This document shows, in pieces, positions 63,952 through 64,000 of a stretch of DNA of 64,000 nucleotides (positions are counted from its first letter, which is position 1; each line of letters starts with the position of its first letter). The notes under the pieces are model-generated. The model saw nothing but the letters and a program-made list of their open reading frames with translations. It did not search any database and was not told the DNA's origin. This DNA comes from an uncultured Clostridia bacterium (GTDB lineage: Bacteria > Bacillota > Clostridia > Oscillospirales > Acutalibacteraceae). The stretch spans positions 78,022 through 142,021 of the forward strand of contig CANQGT010000004.1 of NCBI GenBank assembly GCA_947623505.1, given 5' to 3'. Made by a program: the position numbers and the translations under genes.

Positions 63952-64000
63952 TCGCGCTTCGGCTATAAGCCTTTGTTACTAGGCCAGCGTCTCAAGGCGC

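Overview
The window looks like chromosome of a Gram-positive anaerobe of the class Clostridia, probably a gut Oscillospirales/Ruminococcaceae-type lineage. This is inferred from AGGAGG-type ribosome binding sites, the rpsF-ssb-rpsR order, SecA with a C-terminal zinc tail, a glutamate synthase split over several genes, 2-hydroxyacyl-CoA dehydratase-type genes and an Rrf2 regulator. No 16S rRNA is present, so placement below class is a guess.

Left edge (1-1250): the start of hisF and all of hisH on the minus strand, then a tRNA-Ser(CGA) with its own promoter. From 1190 to 13181 lies a visibly AT-rich genomic island. It is bracketed by a 53-bp perfect direct repeat of the 3' part of that tRNA. 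The displaced tRNA tail at the far end still sits in front of its original terminator. The island has the remains of a tyrosine integrase at one end, inverted GTTCTGCC-type motifs near both ends, and a cargo resembling a defence cluster: a UvrD-type helicase with an internal nuclease-like segment and a RecQ-like C-terminus, a small HTH protein, an HEPN-motif protein, two Fic proteins and two overlapping DUF262 (GmrS-like) proteins. It ends with a ruined tnpV and two HTH genes. At least four cargo genes carry single-base lesions, so the island is decaying, switchable, or affected by sequence errors.

13.4-24 kb: an ECF sigma factor with a very long C-terminal extension; rpsF-ssb-rpsR behind a consensus promoter; an unusual hairpin-rich intergenic region; a dus-nagA-trmL operon; a patatin-like hydrolase; a small membrane protein; secA; and a lipoprotein. 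24-39 kb: a cyclase-family hydrolase, a sugar-phosphate transferase, a LacZ-type beta-galactosidase, a radical SAM protein, a CNNM/CorC transporter, pth, mfd, a LytM peptidase, a cation/calcium exchanger and a CapA-family protein.

39-50.5 kb is a nitrogen assimilation block: glnA with a leader hairpin, an ammonium channel fused to its own PII domain, and a five-gene glutamate synthase operon (amidotransferase, ferredoxin plus FMN domain, ferredoxin, FAD oxidoreductase, GXGXG domain) running into purF. A GDPD gene lies inside the block on the other strand. After a tRNA-Ser(GGA) comes the stump of a PfkB kinase and a GH32 enzyme, then an Rrf2 regulator divergent from a 2-hydroxyacyl-CoA dehydratase pair. 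The second gene of that pair has lost its iron-sulfur segment. A repeat-rich gap follows, then a flavin reductase-rubredoxin fusion, RidA, threonine ammonia-lyase, an orphan solute-binding lipoprotein, a LUD protein, a ComM-type ATPase, a phosphohexomutase and a 35-residue membrane peptide. The right edge holds strong palindromes that may belong to a mobile element continuing beyond the window.
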